A stretch of 64,000 nt of DNA from Halothiobacillus neapolitanus c2 (GCF_000024765.1 NC_013422.1:577501-641500); one strand, 5' to 3'. Counted from the stretch's first letter, positions 44,677 to 54,274 are shown. Program-made: numbers and translations. The notes: generated by a model not told the origin, from the sequence alone.

Positions 44677-44966
44677 GACGGCTTTCGGTTGTGTTTGGCG
44701 TGGGGCTGGGCGTGTTTGACGCTGCCCCGCAGGATCGGTGGCATGGCGCACAGTTGCGGAATCGGGATGGCCAGGCGTTGCTGTAGATCGGCCTGATTGT
44801 CACTAATGTCCAGATTTGCTTGCAGGTCAATCGTCGGGCAGCCAGTTTGCAAAAACTGATAGAACACACGCCGCTGCAACCAGCGCAACTGGCCACAGAT
44901 GGCGACCGGGTATTCGCATTGCGTGTTGCCGGGTGCCGGGTTGACTTCAGGTGATGTATCGTTCAT
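44673..44966 (-). CDS. Small unknown gene coupled between opgG and opgH (orf97)
   Basis: 97 residues, no signal peptide. It reads MNDTSPEVNPAPGN, then CEYPVAICGQLRWLQRRVFYQFLQTGCPTIDLQ, then a helical part ending in basic residues. I do not recognise it. Evidence that it is real: its ATG (44966-44964) overlaps the opgG stop as ATGA and its stop overlaps the opgH start as ATGA. Both overlaps suggest coupled translation. It may stand in for the N-terminal regulatory extension that is lacking from this OpgH (inference). Confidence 0.72.
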   Translation of the reverse strand: MNDTSPEVNPAPGNTQCEYPVAICGQLRWLQRRVFYQFLQTGCPTIDLQANLDISDNQADLQQRLAIPIPQLCAMPPILRGSVKHAQPHAKHNRKPS

Positions 44967-46570
44967 TTCATCTGTCCGAAGCGCGTCAAGTCGGAAGGGA
45001 GATCATACCGCCATGTTTCGGAGATGACTTTCTTCTTCAACGCCAAGGATGCGTCGATGGTGACTACAGATTTGCCTGTGGGAACCAGCAGCATGGATAA
45101 ACGCCAGTGCCCCGCTTCGGGCAACGGGATGACAGCCTGTTCCTGAACAGTCGCAGTGCCCTTTGTCTCGATGTTCGCGATAACCGGTTCATTATCCGCT
45201 AGTGTACTGAGTCGCCCACCTGAAAAATCAAGATTAACGCGATAGGCTTTTTCGGTTTTGTCGTCGGCAGCGAGCTTAACAGTACCAATCAAAGGGCGGC
45301 GAACCTGTGCCAGCGGTTCTTGAGCCACATCGCTGTTACCTGCGGTCAACGTATAGGCAAAGGAGACCGGATGGGCTGAATCAACAACCTCGGCTGGCTG
45401 GAAAAAAGCGATCTGATTCTCGTGGAGATCGCTGTTTGTCGGGATCTGAACCAGAACGATTTTTCCCTTGCCAAAGCCCGCTTCCGTGGTAACCCACAAT
45501 GAGGGGCGGCGCTCAAATCGGGAAATGGCATCCTCGAACTGACAGAAACGGGTTTGGCGCTGCATAAAGCCGAATCCGCGAATACCATCCGCAGCAAATT
45601 CGCTCACCCGCAAAGTTGCAGGATTTTGCAATGAGCGAAATACCCAGTCGCCTTCACCGGTGTGCATCAGCAAACCATCGGATTCATAGGCGGCCGGTCG
45701 CCATTGCCCTGCCGGTCGCTGGCCGGTTTGGCCGTAGAAATACATGGTCGATAGCGGCGCCAGACCCAAGCGGCTGATGCCCGTTCGAGGGAACAGGGAC
45801 GCCGTGACATGAACGTCCACACGAGAGCCGTTCGGGCGAATCACGAACTCGTAGGCACCGGTGAGGGATTTTCCATCGAGCAACGCGTAAATGGTGAGTT
45901 GCAGATCGCTCGGGTTCGGGCGGACCAGCCAGAACTTGGTGAAACGAGGAAATTGCTCACCCTGCGGCAAACCGGTATCGATGGCCACGCCGCGTGCATG
46001 GGCGCCGGGCACCTGATTTGCCGCGACTACGCTGAATTGTGCCCCGCCAAGAAAGGTCAGCATCACATCGCGTGCATCTTGCCCCGAGAGCGGGTAGTGA
46101 ACGGAAAATCCGGCGAATCCGAGATTGGCCGGTACCGTCTGAGCAAAGGCCTGGCTGGGCCAGTCGAATTTGGTCTTGTCGAACACGATCGGCGCGACGG
46201 AGTCGGGCGTAACTTCATACAGATCGACCGGTTGATCATAGATGTACCCGGCAGAAATCGGATCAATGCCGAAACGGGCGGTTTGCCACAGGGACGCGCT
46301 GGGTTTGATGGCAATGCGCTCAAACGTGTTCTGATCGATCTGACTCAACGCTTCTGGGATTTGCGGATCAGGTGAATAGGATTGGCTAGCGAGTTGTTTG
46401 GCCTGAATGACTGCATCCTGAAAACCAAAGGCTAAAGCCTCATGCGTCGCTATCGTTAATGACGCAATGAACAGACCCAACACCATTTTCCAGCGCAAGG
46501 GCCAAGTGGATGATGGGGCCGGGCGGACAGAAAAAGGGGAAACGGGGGGAACTGTGTTTCGGCGAAACAT
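44963..46570 (-). CDS. opgG: Osmoregulated glucan biosynthesis protein OpgG
   Basis: 535 residues. A signal region (WKMVLGLFIASLTIATHEALA) is followed by the OpgG glucan domain: FARIAIKP-like start, GFAGFSVHYPL, RGVAIDTGLPQGEQFPRFTKFW, STMYFYGQTGQR, GFGFMQRQTRF and FGKGKIVLVQIPT. It needs OpgH for periplasmic glucan synthesis. An in-frame GTG at 46576 just before ATG 46570 would add two residues. It is the first gene of the operon; the upstream 492 bp are shared with dnaE. Confidence 0.93.
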   Translation of the reverse strand: MFRRNTVPPVSPFSVRPAPSSTWPLRWKMVLGLFIASLTIATHEALAFGFQDAVIQAKQLASQSYSPDPQIPEALSQIDQNTFERIAIKPSASLWQTARFGIDPISAGYIYDQPVDLYEVTPDSVAPIVFDKTKFDWPSQAFAQTVPANLGFAGFSVHYPLSGQDARDVMLTFLGGAQFSVVAANQVPGAHARGVAIDTGLPQGEQFPRFTKFWLVRPNPSDLQLTIYALLDGKSLTGAYEFVIRPNGSRVDVHVTASLFPRTGISRLGLAPLSTMYFYGQTGQRPAGQWRPAAYESDGLLMHTGEGDWVFRSLQNPATLRVSEFAADGIRGFGFMQRQTRFCQFEDAISRFERRPSLWVTTEAGFGKGKIVLVQIPTNSDLHENQIAFFQPAEVVDSAHPVSFAYTLTAGNSDVAQEPLAQVRRPLIGTVKLAADDKTEKAYRVNLDFSGGRLSTLADNEPVIANIETKGTATVQEQAVIPLPEAGHWRLSMLLVPTGKSVVTIDASLALKKKVISETWRYDLPSDLTRFGQMK

Positions 46571-47062
46571 CTGCACGCTCTCGAAGATCAGGGGTAAACA
46601 AAAACACGTTCTGGCATGGATTGGCGGCTTTGGGGGCGCCTGATGGAAACTCGATCAGTAGCGCGCGCCGTTCCATTCAATTCGCCGGTGCGCGTGCGAT
46701 TGAAACAGTGATACCCCCGGCATTGTGCCGCACTGAACAGGCACGAGCCCTTCACCATTCTCCAAACCAATCCAAATAAGCATCCAGCATGCACGACAGC
46801 ATACGGTTTTTTTATTATTAATCGAATGGCTGCGTGAAAAAAAACCGGCGCGCCCTGTTGCTGTCATGAAACAATACCGGCTTGAAAACTCGTCTTTGAC
46901 GGCTACTCGTGGTGGTCGAACTGCCCGCTGCGCTGTTTGGGAACCATTTAAGCGTGGTGGATTGTTTTCGGGTATACCGTTTCAACCTTAGACACACTTT
47001 CTTTATGGTTTTGACATTTTAGTCCCCTTGCCTTTTATGACATTTATGGAAAAGTTTGCTGC
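46571..47062. other. Intergenic region between opgG and dnaE
   Basis: 492 bp with no convincing gene; short open frames here lack ribosome sites. It must hold the divergent opgG and dnaE promoters. A TTGACA lies at 47012 (listed separately). No repeat or RNA gene was recognised. Confidence 0.6.
47012..47040 (+). promoter_or_regulatory. Possible dnaE promoter
   Basis: TTGACA (47012-47017) and TTTATG (47035-47040) are 17 bp apart, 23 bp before the dnaE start. The -10 is a poor match, so this is tentative. Confidence 0.35.
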
Positions 47063-50000
47063 ATGAGTTTTGTTCACCTGCACCTGCACACCGAATTCTC
47101 GCTTATCGATGGCACCTTGCGCATCAAACCGATGCTGGCCGCTGCCAAAGAGCGTGGTTTGCCTGCACTCGCGTTGACCGATCAGGCCAATCTGTTTGCG
47201 ATGGTCAAGTTTTATGAGGCGGCACGCAAAAGTGGCATCAAGCCGATTCTTGGGGCGGATTGTTTGGTTGTGGACGAACCGGGCAGTACCCCTTATCGCG
47301 TCGTGCTTCTGGCGCAGAATAACCTGGGATTCCGGCATCTGACCGAGCTGCTTTCTCGTGGCTATTGCGAAGGGCAAATTCAGGATCGCCCCATGTTGCG
47401 GCGCGAATGGCTGACACAGGAACAGTGCGCGGGGCTGATCGCTTTAAGTGGCGGGCATCTGGGCGAAATCGGTCAGCTATTGCTGCATGGCAAGGCGCGT
47501 GAGCGCAAGGCGGCGATTAAATTCTGGACTGAGCGATTTCCTGATCGCTTCTATCTTGAACTGACCCGTTGCGGTCGCCCGGACGAAGAAAAATACCTGC
47601 ACGCTGCCGTCGAGTTGGCCGAACAAGCGCAGTTACCTGTTGTGGCCACCAACGACGTGCGTTTTTTAGATCAGGAAAACTTCGAGGCGCATGAAGTGCG
47701 GGTCTGTATTCAGCAGGGGCGCGTCCTAGATGATCCGCGTCGCCCGCACGATTACACCGCGCTTCAATACTTACGCCCCGCCGATGAGATGCAGGCGCTC
47801 TTTGCCGACATTCCCGAAGCGATTGAGAACAGCCTGGCGGTCGCAGAGCGCTGCAATGTGACGTTGCAGCTCGGCAAGAATTTTTTGCCCAACTTCCCGA
47901 CGCCCAATGGCGAAACGGAAGCCGATTATCTGCGCACACTGAGCGAGCAGGGCTTGGCTCATCGGTTCGAACGTGTGCCCGCCGAACAGCATGAAGCGTA
48001 TCGGGAACGGCTCAATATCGAGCTGGACGTGATTATCCAGATGGGCTTTTCGGGCTATTTTTTGATCGTGGCCGACTTCATCCAGTGGGCAAAGCGACAG
48101 GGCATTCCCGTGGGGCCGGGTCGCGGTTCTGGTGCGGGTTCGCTGGTGGCCTGGGCGCTGCTGATTACCGATATCGACCCGATTCCCTACGATCTGCTGT
48201 TCGAACGGTTTTTGAACCCCGAGCGGGTCTCGATGCCCGATTTTGATATCGACTTTTGCATGGAAGGCCGTGACCGGGTGATCGATTACGTGGCCGAACG
48301 CTATGGCCGTGCAGCGGTATCGCAAATCGCCACGCACGGCACCATGGCGGCCAAAGCGGTGGTGCGGGATGTCGGGCGGGTCATGAGTTATCCCTACGGT
48401 TTTGTCGATCGGATTGCCAAACTCATTCCGATGAAGCCGGGGCTGGATGTGACGCTCGAAGACGCATTGGGTCGCACCGAGCGTTCGCAGAAAGAACAGG
48501 AACGGTTTTCGCAGGAATTCCGTGATCTTTATGAGCGTGACGAAGAAGTCCGTGCCATCGTCGATATGGGTATGGCGCTGGAGGGCTTGTCTCGAAACGT
48601 CGGCAAGCATGCCGGTGGCGTGGTCATCGCGCCGAGCAAGCTGACCGACTTCACGCCGATGTATTGCGAATCGAACGGTGCTTCGGCTGCCTCCCAGCTC
48701 GATAAAGATGACGTCGAAGCCGTAGGCCTCGTCAAGTTCGACTTTCTGGGGCTGCGCAATCTCACCATCATCGACTGGGCTTTGGGCTCAATCAATGCCA
48801 CGCGCCAGAAAGTCGGCAAGGAACCGGTCGATATCACGGTCATCCCACTGGATGACAAGCCCAGCTTCAACCTACTCAAGCGCTGCGAAACCACCGCGGT
48901 ATTCCAGCTTGAATCGCGCGGCATGAAGGATCTGATTCGCCGACTGCAACCGGATACCTTCGAAGACATCATCGCCTTGGTAGCACTGTTCCGACCGGGC
49001 CCATTGCAATCGGGCATGGTGGACGATTTCATCCTGCGCAAAAAAGGCGAGCAGAAGATCGAGTACCTGCATCCCTGGCTCACCGATGTGCTCAAGCCGA
49101 CCTACGGCGTCATTGTCTACCAAGAACAGGTGATGCAGATCGCGCAGATTCTGGCGGGCTACACGCTCGGCGGTGCGGATTTGCTGCGGCGAGCGATGGG
49201 CAAGAAAAAACCCGAGGAGATGGCCAAGCAGCGGGAAATTTTCCTTGAAGGCGCCAAATCCAAGCAAGTGGATCCGACTCAGGCCGGTTACATCTTCGAT
49301 TTGATGGAAAAGTTCGCCGGTTATGGTTTTAACAAATCGCACTCGGCGGCTTACGCACTGGTGGCCTATCAAACCGCTTGGCTCAAGGCGCATTACCCGG
49401 CGCACTTCATGGCCGCCGTGCTTTCGGCCGATATGGATAACACCGATAAAATCGTCGGCTTGATCGGCGAATGCCAGCGCATGGGGCTTAACGTCATCCC
49501 GCCGGATGTAAACCACTGCGCCTACAAGTTCCAGGCACTGGATGAACACACCGTGGTTTATGGTTTGGGCGCCATCAAGGGCGTGGGCGAGGGCGTGATT
49601 CAGAAAATCGTCGAGGAGCGCCAAGCGGGTGCGCCGTTTGTCGACATGAACGACTTCTGTCATCGCGTCGGCAGCCAGGCGTTGAACAAACGCGTGCTCG
49701 AAGCGATGGTGCTGGCAGGCGCGCTGGATACCTTAGGGCCAAACCGCGCGAGTTTGTTTGCTCATATTCCCGATGCCATGAAGGCGGCAAGCCAGATTCA
49801 GGCGGCAGAGGCCGCAGGCATGGGCGATCTGTTCGGAGGCTTCGATGCGCCGGAAACGGCCATTCGCGTGCCGATCCCAGCGCTTGAGCCTTGGCCGGAT
49901 GCCGAGCAGTTGCGCAAGGAAAAAGACACGTTGGGGCTGTATCTCACCGGCCACCCGATTCACGCATTCCGCGACGAACTCAAGAGCTTGGTTTCCGACA

Positions 50001-50569
50001 CGCTATCTGGCCTGCTCGACAAGCTGGATATCCCCGCGCCGGGCACCTTCCCTAAAGGCGTGCCGGTCACGGTGGCAGGGTTGGCCATCGCCGAGCGCAT
50101 CGTGCGCCAGCAAAACGGTGATCGGCAGTTGTTCCTGACGCTCGATGATGGCGAAGGCCGCTGCGAAGTGCGTATCACCGGCGATGAAATCGACCGGATC
50201 AGCGCGCAGGTTGAACGCGATCAACTGGTGATCGTCGAAGGCGATGCGGTATTCGATAACTTCAGCGGCGGCATACGCGTGCGCTGCAAACGTCTGCTTG
50301 TGCTGGAACAGGCGCGACTGGAAAAAGCACGCGGGATTTTTCTAGAGTTCGCCGCAGACTGCAATGCGGCAAAAGCGCAGGCACTCATCGAACGTATGCG
50401 CCCGATGCGCTGCGATGGCGTACCCTTGAGTTGCCGAGTCTATTCGGACATGGCCAAAGCGGTCGTTCGTCTTGGCCCCGAATGGCAAATAGCGCCGACG
50501 GATGACAACATGCAGGCCATCCGTTCCGCGCCCGGGGTGCAGAGCGCGCGTGTTTTATATCAACGTTAA
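47063..50569 (+). CDS. dnaE: DNA polymerase III subunit alpha
   Basis: 1168 residues, full length. In order: PHP domain (HLHLHTEFSLIDGTLR, about residues 5-75), polymerase palm with GPGRGSGAGSLVAWAL and the catalytic PDFDIDFCMEGRD, fingers with LFRPGPLQSGMVDDF and QVMQIAQILAGYTLGGADLLRRAM, tandem helix-hairpin-helix (ALNKRVLEAMVLAGALD), OB fold (VTVAGLAIAERIV) and tail. It is the replicative polymerase. A YdcH-like gene follows 115 bp later. ATG 47063 gives the exact family N-terminus. Confidence 0.98.
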   Translation: MSFVHLHLHTEFSLIDGTLRIKPMLAAAKERGLPALALTDQANLFAMVKFYEAARKSGIKPILGADCLVVDEPGSTPYRVVLLAQNNLGFRHLTELLSRGYCEGQIQDRPMLRREWLTQEQCAGLIALSGGHLGEIGQLLLHGKARERKAAIKFWTERFPDRFYLELTRCGRPDEEKYLHAAVELAEQAQLPVVATNDVRFLDQENFEAHEVRVCIQQGRVLDDPRRPHDYTALQYLRPADEMQALFADIPEAIENSLAVAERCNVTLQLGKNFLPNFPTPNGETEADYLRTLSEQGLAHRFERVPAEQHEAYRERLNIELDVIIQMGFSGYFLIVADFIQWAKRQGIPVGPGRGSGAGSLVAWALLITDIDPIPYDLLFERFLNPERVSMPDFDIDFCMEGRDRVIDYVAERYGRAAVSQIATHGTMAAKAVVRDVGRVMSYPYGFVDRIAKLIPMKPGLDVTLEDALGRTERSQKEQERFSQEFRDLYERDEEVRAIVDMGMALEGLSRNVGKHAGGVVIAPSKLTDFTPMYCESNGASAASQLDKDDVEAVGLVKFDFLGLRNLTIIDWALGSINATRQKVGKEPVDITVIPLDDKPSFNLLKRCETTAVFQLESRGMKDLIRRLQPDTFEDIIALVALFRPGPLQSGMVDDFILRKKGEQKIEYLHPWLTDVLKPTYGVIVYQEQVMQIAQILAGYTLGGADLLRRAMGKKKPEEMAKQREIFLEGAKSKQVDPTQAGYIFDLMEKFAGYGFNKSHSAAYALVAYQTAWLKAHYPAHFMAAVLSADMDNTDKIVGLIGECQRMGLNVIPPDVNHCAYKFQALDEHTVVYGLGAIKGVGEGVIQKIVEERQAGAPFVDMNDFCHRVGSQALNKRVLEAMVLAGALDTLGPNRASLFAHIPDAMKAASQIQAAEAAGMGDLFGGFDAPETAIRVPIPALEPWPDAEQLRKEKDTLGLYLTGHPIHAFRDELKSLVSDTLSGLLDKLDIPAPGTFPKGVPVTVAGLAIAERIVRQQNGDRQLFLTLDDGEGRCEVRITGDEIDRISAQVERDQLVIVEGDAVFDNFSGGIRVRCKRLLVLEQARLEKARGIFLEFAADCNAAKAQALIERMRPMRCDGVPLSCRVYSDMAKAVVRLGPEWQIAPTDDNMQAIRSAPGVQSARVLYQR

Positions 50570-50684
50570 AAACGTGGAATAACCGAACTTTTACAAGGTT
50601 TAACCCTCGGCGCGTTACACTATTCCAATCCAGCCGGACACATTCAGTACGGTTGGCTATTTTCAATCACAGGAGCTTTTTGAC

Positions 50685-50921
50685 ATGCAAATTGACCATC
50701 ATGACCTCGCCCATGAATTCCCGGAACACAAAGATCGTATTCATACGTTGAAAATGGAAAACAAGCATTTCGCAAATTTGTTTAATAAGTACCACACAAT
50801 CAACAACGAAATCGAACAAGCAGAAAAGAACGATTTGCCGATCAGCGATGAGCATGCTGAAACGCTGAAAAAACAGCGCCTTGAGCTTAAAGATCAACTG
50901 TATGCCATGTTGATTTCCTAA
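50685..50921 (+). CDS. YdcH/DUF465-family small protein
   Basis: 78 residues, almost wholly helical coiled coil. The opening DHHDLAHEFPEHKDRIHTLKMENKHFANLFNKYHTINNEIE matches the DUF465 family; the second helix KKQRLELKDQLYAML completes it. Function is unknown. It is preceded by AGGAG about nine bases upstream. A short palindrome CAGGAAT-TC-ATTCCTG (50923-50938) follows the stop. Confidence 0.93.
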   Translation: MQIDHHDLAHEFPEHKDRIHTLKMENKHFANLFNKYHTINNEIEQAEKNDLPISDEHAETLKKQRLELKDQLYAMLIS

Positions 50922-50938
50922 GCAGGAATTCATTCCTG

Positions 50939-51299
50939 AACGCCATTTGCAACCATGCCACTTGATGGTTACTTATTCCTTGAGGAAGCGTTCCTCGGCT
51001 GATCCCCGAAGCTAGGCTTGTGCGGGTTGAGGAATCTGCACAAATTCAGTTTTTTTTGGGGGCATTACCCAACCAAGGATTTTTTCCCGGTGACCGGAAA
51101 CAGCGGCGAGATAAATGTGGATACAGGGATCAAAGAGCGCATCTCACGGACTGAATAGTCATTGGGGTCCTGTCCCATTTTCACAAGCGGTTGTAAAAAA
51201 ACTAAAAATTCTGATCTTGTTTGGTGAGTCTAGGTCGCATCCGTGGATTGTAGAACCGCTCGATATAAAGAGATTTTCTGTTCTGCTGCAAAATAATCG
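50939..51299. other. Gene-free stretch before soxD-like gene end
   Basis: About 360 bp lying downstream of two converging genes. It holds a small hairpin (GAGGAA-GCG-TTCCTC, 50982-50996) and an open frame of 67 codons (51115-51318) that runs into a terminator and has no family features. I see no gene. Confidence 0.6.
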
Positions 51300-51332
51300 A
51301 AAAAAAACCCCGTCTTAAAAGGCGGGGTTTTT
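51300..51332. terminator. Terminator after soxCD (bidirectional)
   Basis: AAACCCCG (51305-51312) pairs with CGGGGTTT (51323-51330) and is flanked by A and T runs on the two sides. It lies 21 bp beyond the soxD-like stop and can end transcription from either side. Confidence 0.88.
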
Positions 51333-51353
51333 GCTCGGCATTCCAGTTATGAA

Positions 51354-52073
51354 TTACTGGGTGTCTTTTGCTTTGACTTTGCCTACGCTGACATTACCAA
51401 TGCTGGCGGCTTTTTCAACGACGAAAGGCGTGCCTTTATAGCAGTCTTTCATGCAGCGTTGGTTGGCCGTGTCTGGACCACTGTTCGTAACATACAGTGG
51501 TTCTCCAGGCATCTTGATCTTTGGTAACGATGTTTTGTCGCAAACAAAATCATCACCCACGCCAGGGATGCTTGCCAGGTTCATGACGTAGCAGGTGACC
51601 GAGTAGGCTTCATCAACAGACAGGGTGCCAGGCGCATAGAAAGGCATATGACGGTGAATCATATCCATCAGCGTTGGTGCATTGCCCCAGTTGTTGTTGA
51701 TACCGCGGTTACTTACCGCATCTACGCCAGCTTTCGCTGAGGCTTCGAACTGGTCAACGGGGTCGCCGACCATTTTTGGATAGCCGTGAGCGCCTTCACC
51801 GAAGTCACCGTGGCACATGGCACACTGTTCGGTGTAGATTTTCTCACCAGCGGTCACCGTTCCCTTGCCATCTGGCAGGTTGGTACCGTCGTAGAAGTAA
51901 GAGATGTCCCAAGGCTTGATGGCTGCGTTGGTGATGTTCATCCCTACGCCTTCTACTTTAGGTGCACCTTTCAGGGCAGAGGCATCGTAGGCGAATGCAT
52001 TTGCACTCAGGGTCAGAGCAACGGCGGTTGTAGCAAGCCCAAGGCTCCAATTAAACGTTTTCGATTTGGACAT
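51354..52073 (-). CDS. soxD: Monohaem cytochrome c, SoxD-like partner of SoxC
   Basis: 239 residues. A signal peptide ends at NAFA; a single haem motif CAMCHGDFGEG lies at about residues 84-94, with a likely axial methionine in MPFYAPG. Four further cysteines (VTCYVMN, DFVCDK, RCMKDC) have no CxxCH and may form disulfides. SoxD of Paracoccus is longer and carries two haems, so this is a shortened, one-haem form. It would take electrons from the molybdenum centre of SoxC in the periplasm. Its start overlaps the soxC end by 23 bp. Confidence 0.88.
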   Translation of the reverse strand: MSKSKTFNWSLGLATTAVALTLSANAFAYDASALKGAPKVEGVGMNITNAAIKPWDISYFYDGTNLPDGKGTVTAGEKIYTEQCAMCHGDFGEGAHGYPKMVGDPVDQFEASAKAGVDAVSNRGINNNWGNAPTLMDMIHRHMPFYAPGTLSVDEAYSVTCYVMNLASIPGVGDDFVCDKTSLPKIKMPGEPLYVTNSGPDTANQRCMKDCYKGTPFVVEKAASIGNVSVGKVKAKDTQ

Positions 52074-53421
52074 TCTTCACCTCGCCAGTCTTCTCAATCT
52101 TCCAGACCTGAATTGAATTCTTGTGATAGATGCTGTTAAAGCCACGAACTTCACGTAACTGTTTCAGCGTAGGTTGAACGTAACCGGTTTCGTCGGTTGC
52201 GCGGCTCATGATCAGCGCTTCTTGACCATCCCATTCGAAAGGGAGAGTGAACTTGGTTACGCACTTGTTGAGCACAGGCTCGACCAAGTTGGCTTGTTTC
52301 CAGTTTTTGCCGCCATCAACGGAGACGTCAACGTGGGCAATTTTGCCGTAACCAGACCATGCAATCCCACGAATCTCGTAGGTGCCTTTGCCATTCATCT
52401 TGAAATCAGGGCAAGGGTAGTTGATGACTGAGTTCGCTTCATTAACCAAGTCGTACTGACGAACCATGCCGTTTGGCAAAACTTCGATGTAGTGTTTGGT
52501 TTCTTGGTACGTTACCAGTGGCTTGTCAACGAACATCAACCGACGAAGGTACTTGGTGGAGATGTTGGCTTCAAAACCTGGGATGAACAGACGGATCGGG
52601 TAACCGTTCTCTGGACGCAGCGCTTCGCCGTTCTGGGCGTAGCACACCATCGCATCGCGGTAATGGTTGGTGTATTCCGGCGGAATTGGACGACCATGTT
52701 GATCGACGGCACCTTCCATGGGAACGGAACGTTGCAGCGCCGAGCCATCGGTGCCTTCGCCATAGAACCAGGTGGCTTTGGGGTCTACGCCAACCATTTC
52801 CATAAGGGTGGTCAACTTAACACCGGTCCATTCTGAGCAGCTCATCATGCCGTGTGTGAATTGCATGGAGTCCATCTGAACACCGCGCCACTCCATTGCA
52901 CCATTTGCAGGGCATTCGAGGAAGTGAATGGCAGTGTGTGAAGGCAGGCGCTTGAGATCATCAACCGTGAAGATCATTGGCTGTTTGACCATGCCATGAA
53001 CTACGAGGTGATGCTTGCTTGGATCAACATCCACCGCACCTGCGTGGTAACGTTCGAAATGCAGGCCGTTCGGGGTGATAATCCCGTGCAGGTCTTGCCA
53101 GGGTGTGAAGCTGATTGATGCGATGGTATCCGCAGTCAGCCAACCGACGTTACGCCGAACCACACCACTTTCGTATTTGGAGGGTAAGCCATAAGGAACG
53201 GAAACAACGCCCCGGCCCAGCATGTGGCGGGTGGGTTCGTTTTTCAACGGTGTGGTCCAAGTTTTCAGACCATCACCTGCATTGGCTGCGCTGGTTGCGG
53301 CGATGGCTGCGCCACCGGCTGCCAAAGCAACGCTCTTTCGCAGGAACTTGCGACGATCGCTCGACGCTTCGCCTGCTTTTTTCGTACCTTCTGGTACGGT
53401 GTTAATCATATTTTCTGACAT
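52051..53421 (-). CDS. soxC: Sulfane dehydrogenase subunit SoxC (molybdenum)
   Basis: 456 residues. A Tat signal (SDRRKFLRKSVALAAGG) exports the folded molybdoprotein. The Mo-pterin domain holds the ligand cysteine in IHFLECPANGAMEWRG and continues through GYPIRLFIPGFEANISTKYLRRL; the dimerisation domain (about residues 330-450) follows. SoxC is the catalytic subunit of SoxCD, which oxidises the protein-bound sulfane sulfur in the Sox cycle, yielding six electrons. AGGAG lies six bases before ATG. Molybdenum-cofactor genes are divergent from it. SoxXYZAB genes are not in the window. Confidence 0.95.
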   Translation of the reverse strand: MSENMINTVPEGTKKAGEASSDRRKFLRKSVALAAGGAAIAATSAANAGDGLKTWTTPLKNEPTRHMLGRGVVSVPYGLPSKYESGVVRRNVGWLTADTIASISFTPWQDLHGIITPNGLHFERYHAGAVDVDPSKHHLVVHGMVKQPMIFTVDDLKRLPSHTAIHFLECPANGAMEWRGVQMDSMQFTHGMMSCSEWTGVKLTTLMEMVGVDPKATWFYGEGTDGSALQRSVPMEGAVDQHGRPIPPEYTNHYRDAMVCYAQNGEALRPENGYPIRLFIPGFEANISTKYLRRLMFVDKPLVTYQETKHYIEVLPNGMVRQYDLVNEANSVINYPCPDFKMNGKGTYEIRGIAWSGYGKIAHVDVSVDGGKNWKQANLVEPVLNKCVTKFTLPFEWDGQEALIMSRATDETGYVQPTLKQLREVRGFNSIYHKNSIQVWKIEKTGEVKNVQIENV

Positions 53422-53782
53422 TGCTCACTCCTGCACTGTAGGCAATTGCAAGGATCTTTTTAAGGGATCCACCCGGCAAAAAACCATTCTCCGACAACGG
53501 TATTTTGCACGCTGTTTTCTAACGTAAGAAATTCACGCTTTCAACGAGACTCGGCATTCTTCATGGTTCTTCATCATTGGTCAATCAATCTGTATTGATT
53601 TACGATCACAAAATTCGATCATGAAATTTTCGAGCCCATAGAATCTACATCAGGTGCCACTAATATACAATGTGAACCTGCCCTTGGTGTTTCTATAGGG
53701 CACTAAAACTTATCAATGGGAGACGCTGGCGTTCGTGCATTGAGCATGTGTTCTGCGGATCTGAAAGAATCAAAGGCAATTT
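53422..53782. promoter_or_regulatory. soxC-moaE divergent intergenic region with palindrome
   Basis: 361 bp without a gene. It must hold the promoters of soxC (leftward) and moaE (rightward). A perfect inverted repeat AATCAAT-CTGT-ATTGATT lies at 53583-53600, close to the middle, and is a candidate shared operator. It has the wrong half-site order for FNR. AAAGG six bases before 53783 supports the moaE start. Confidence 0.5.
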
Positions 53783-54274
53783 ATGAAAATTTCGGTTCAG
53801 ACCGAGGATTTTGATGTGAATTCGGTGCTGGCAGAGCTCCGGGGGCGCTGCGCACACGTGGGGGCGGTGGCCTGCTTTCTGGGTACGGTTCGTGACATGA
53901 ACGATGCGCGTGATGTGGCCGTGCTGACGCTGGAGCACTACCCGGGCATGACGGAGCGCGCGCTTGAGCGTGTGGCCACAGAAGCGAAATCCCGATGGCC
54001 AGTTGCGGGTGTGACGATCGTTCATCGTTATGGCGCTTTGTTTCCGAGTGATCAGATCGTCTTGGTTGCTGTGGCCAGCGCACACCGCCACGATGCGCTT
54101 GATGCCTGCGCTTTCATGATGGATTACCTCAAAACGCATGCTCCTTTCTGGAAGAAGGAAACCGATTCTTCCGGTGCAACCTGTTGGGTGGATGCCCGAG
54201 AGAGCGATGCGGTGGCTCGGGCACGCTGGTTTGCCGATTTCGATCCGCCCGCAGTTGAGCCCTTAGTGGAGTAA
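53783..54274 (+). CDS. moaE: Molybdopterin synthase catalytic subunit MoaE
   Basis: 163 residues with VGAVACFLGTVRDMND, LEHYPGMTERAL, TIVHRYGALFPSDQIVLVAVASAHR and FWKKETDS, all MoaE signatures, including the active-site lysines. It builds molybdopterin with the small sulfur carrier MoaD; no moaD gene is adjacent, so it must lie elsewhere. It heads a moaE-moeA-moaC run divergent from soxC. Confidence 0.96.
   Translation: MKISVQTEDFDVNSVLAELRGRCAHVGAVACFLGTVRDMNDARDVAVLTLEHYPGMTERALERVATEAKSRWPVAGVTIVHRYGALFPSDQIVLVAVASAHRHDALDACAFMMDYLKTHAPFWKKETDSSGATCWVDARESDAVARARWFADFDPPAVEPLVE

Noticed and set aside
51115-51318. A 67-codon open frame after the YdcH-like gene
   Set aside because: It runs into a terminator and has no ribosome site or recognisable feature.
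53583-53600. FNR/CRP-type site in the soxC-moaE gap
   Set aside because: The half-sites are in the order ATCAAT-N4-ATTGAT, the reverse of the TTGAT-N4-ATCAA FNR consensus. Kept only as a generic palindrome.
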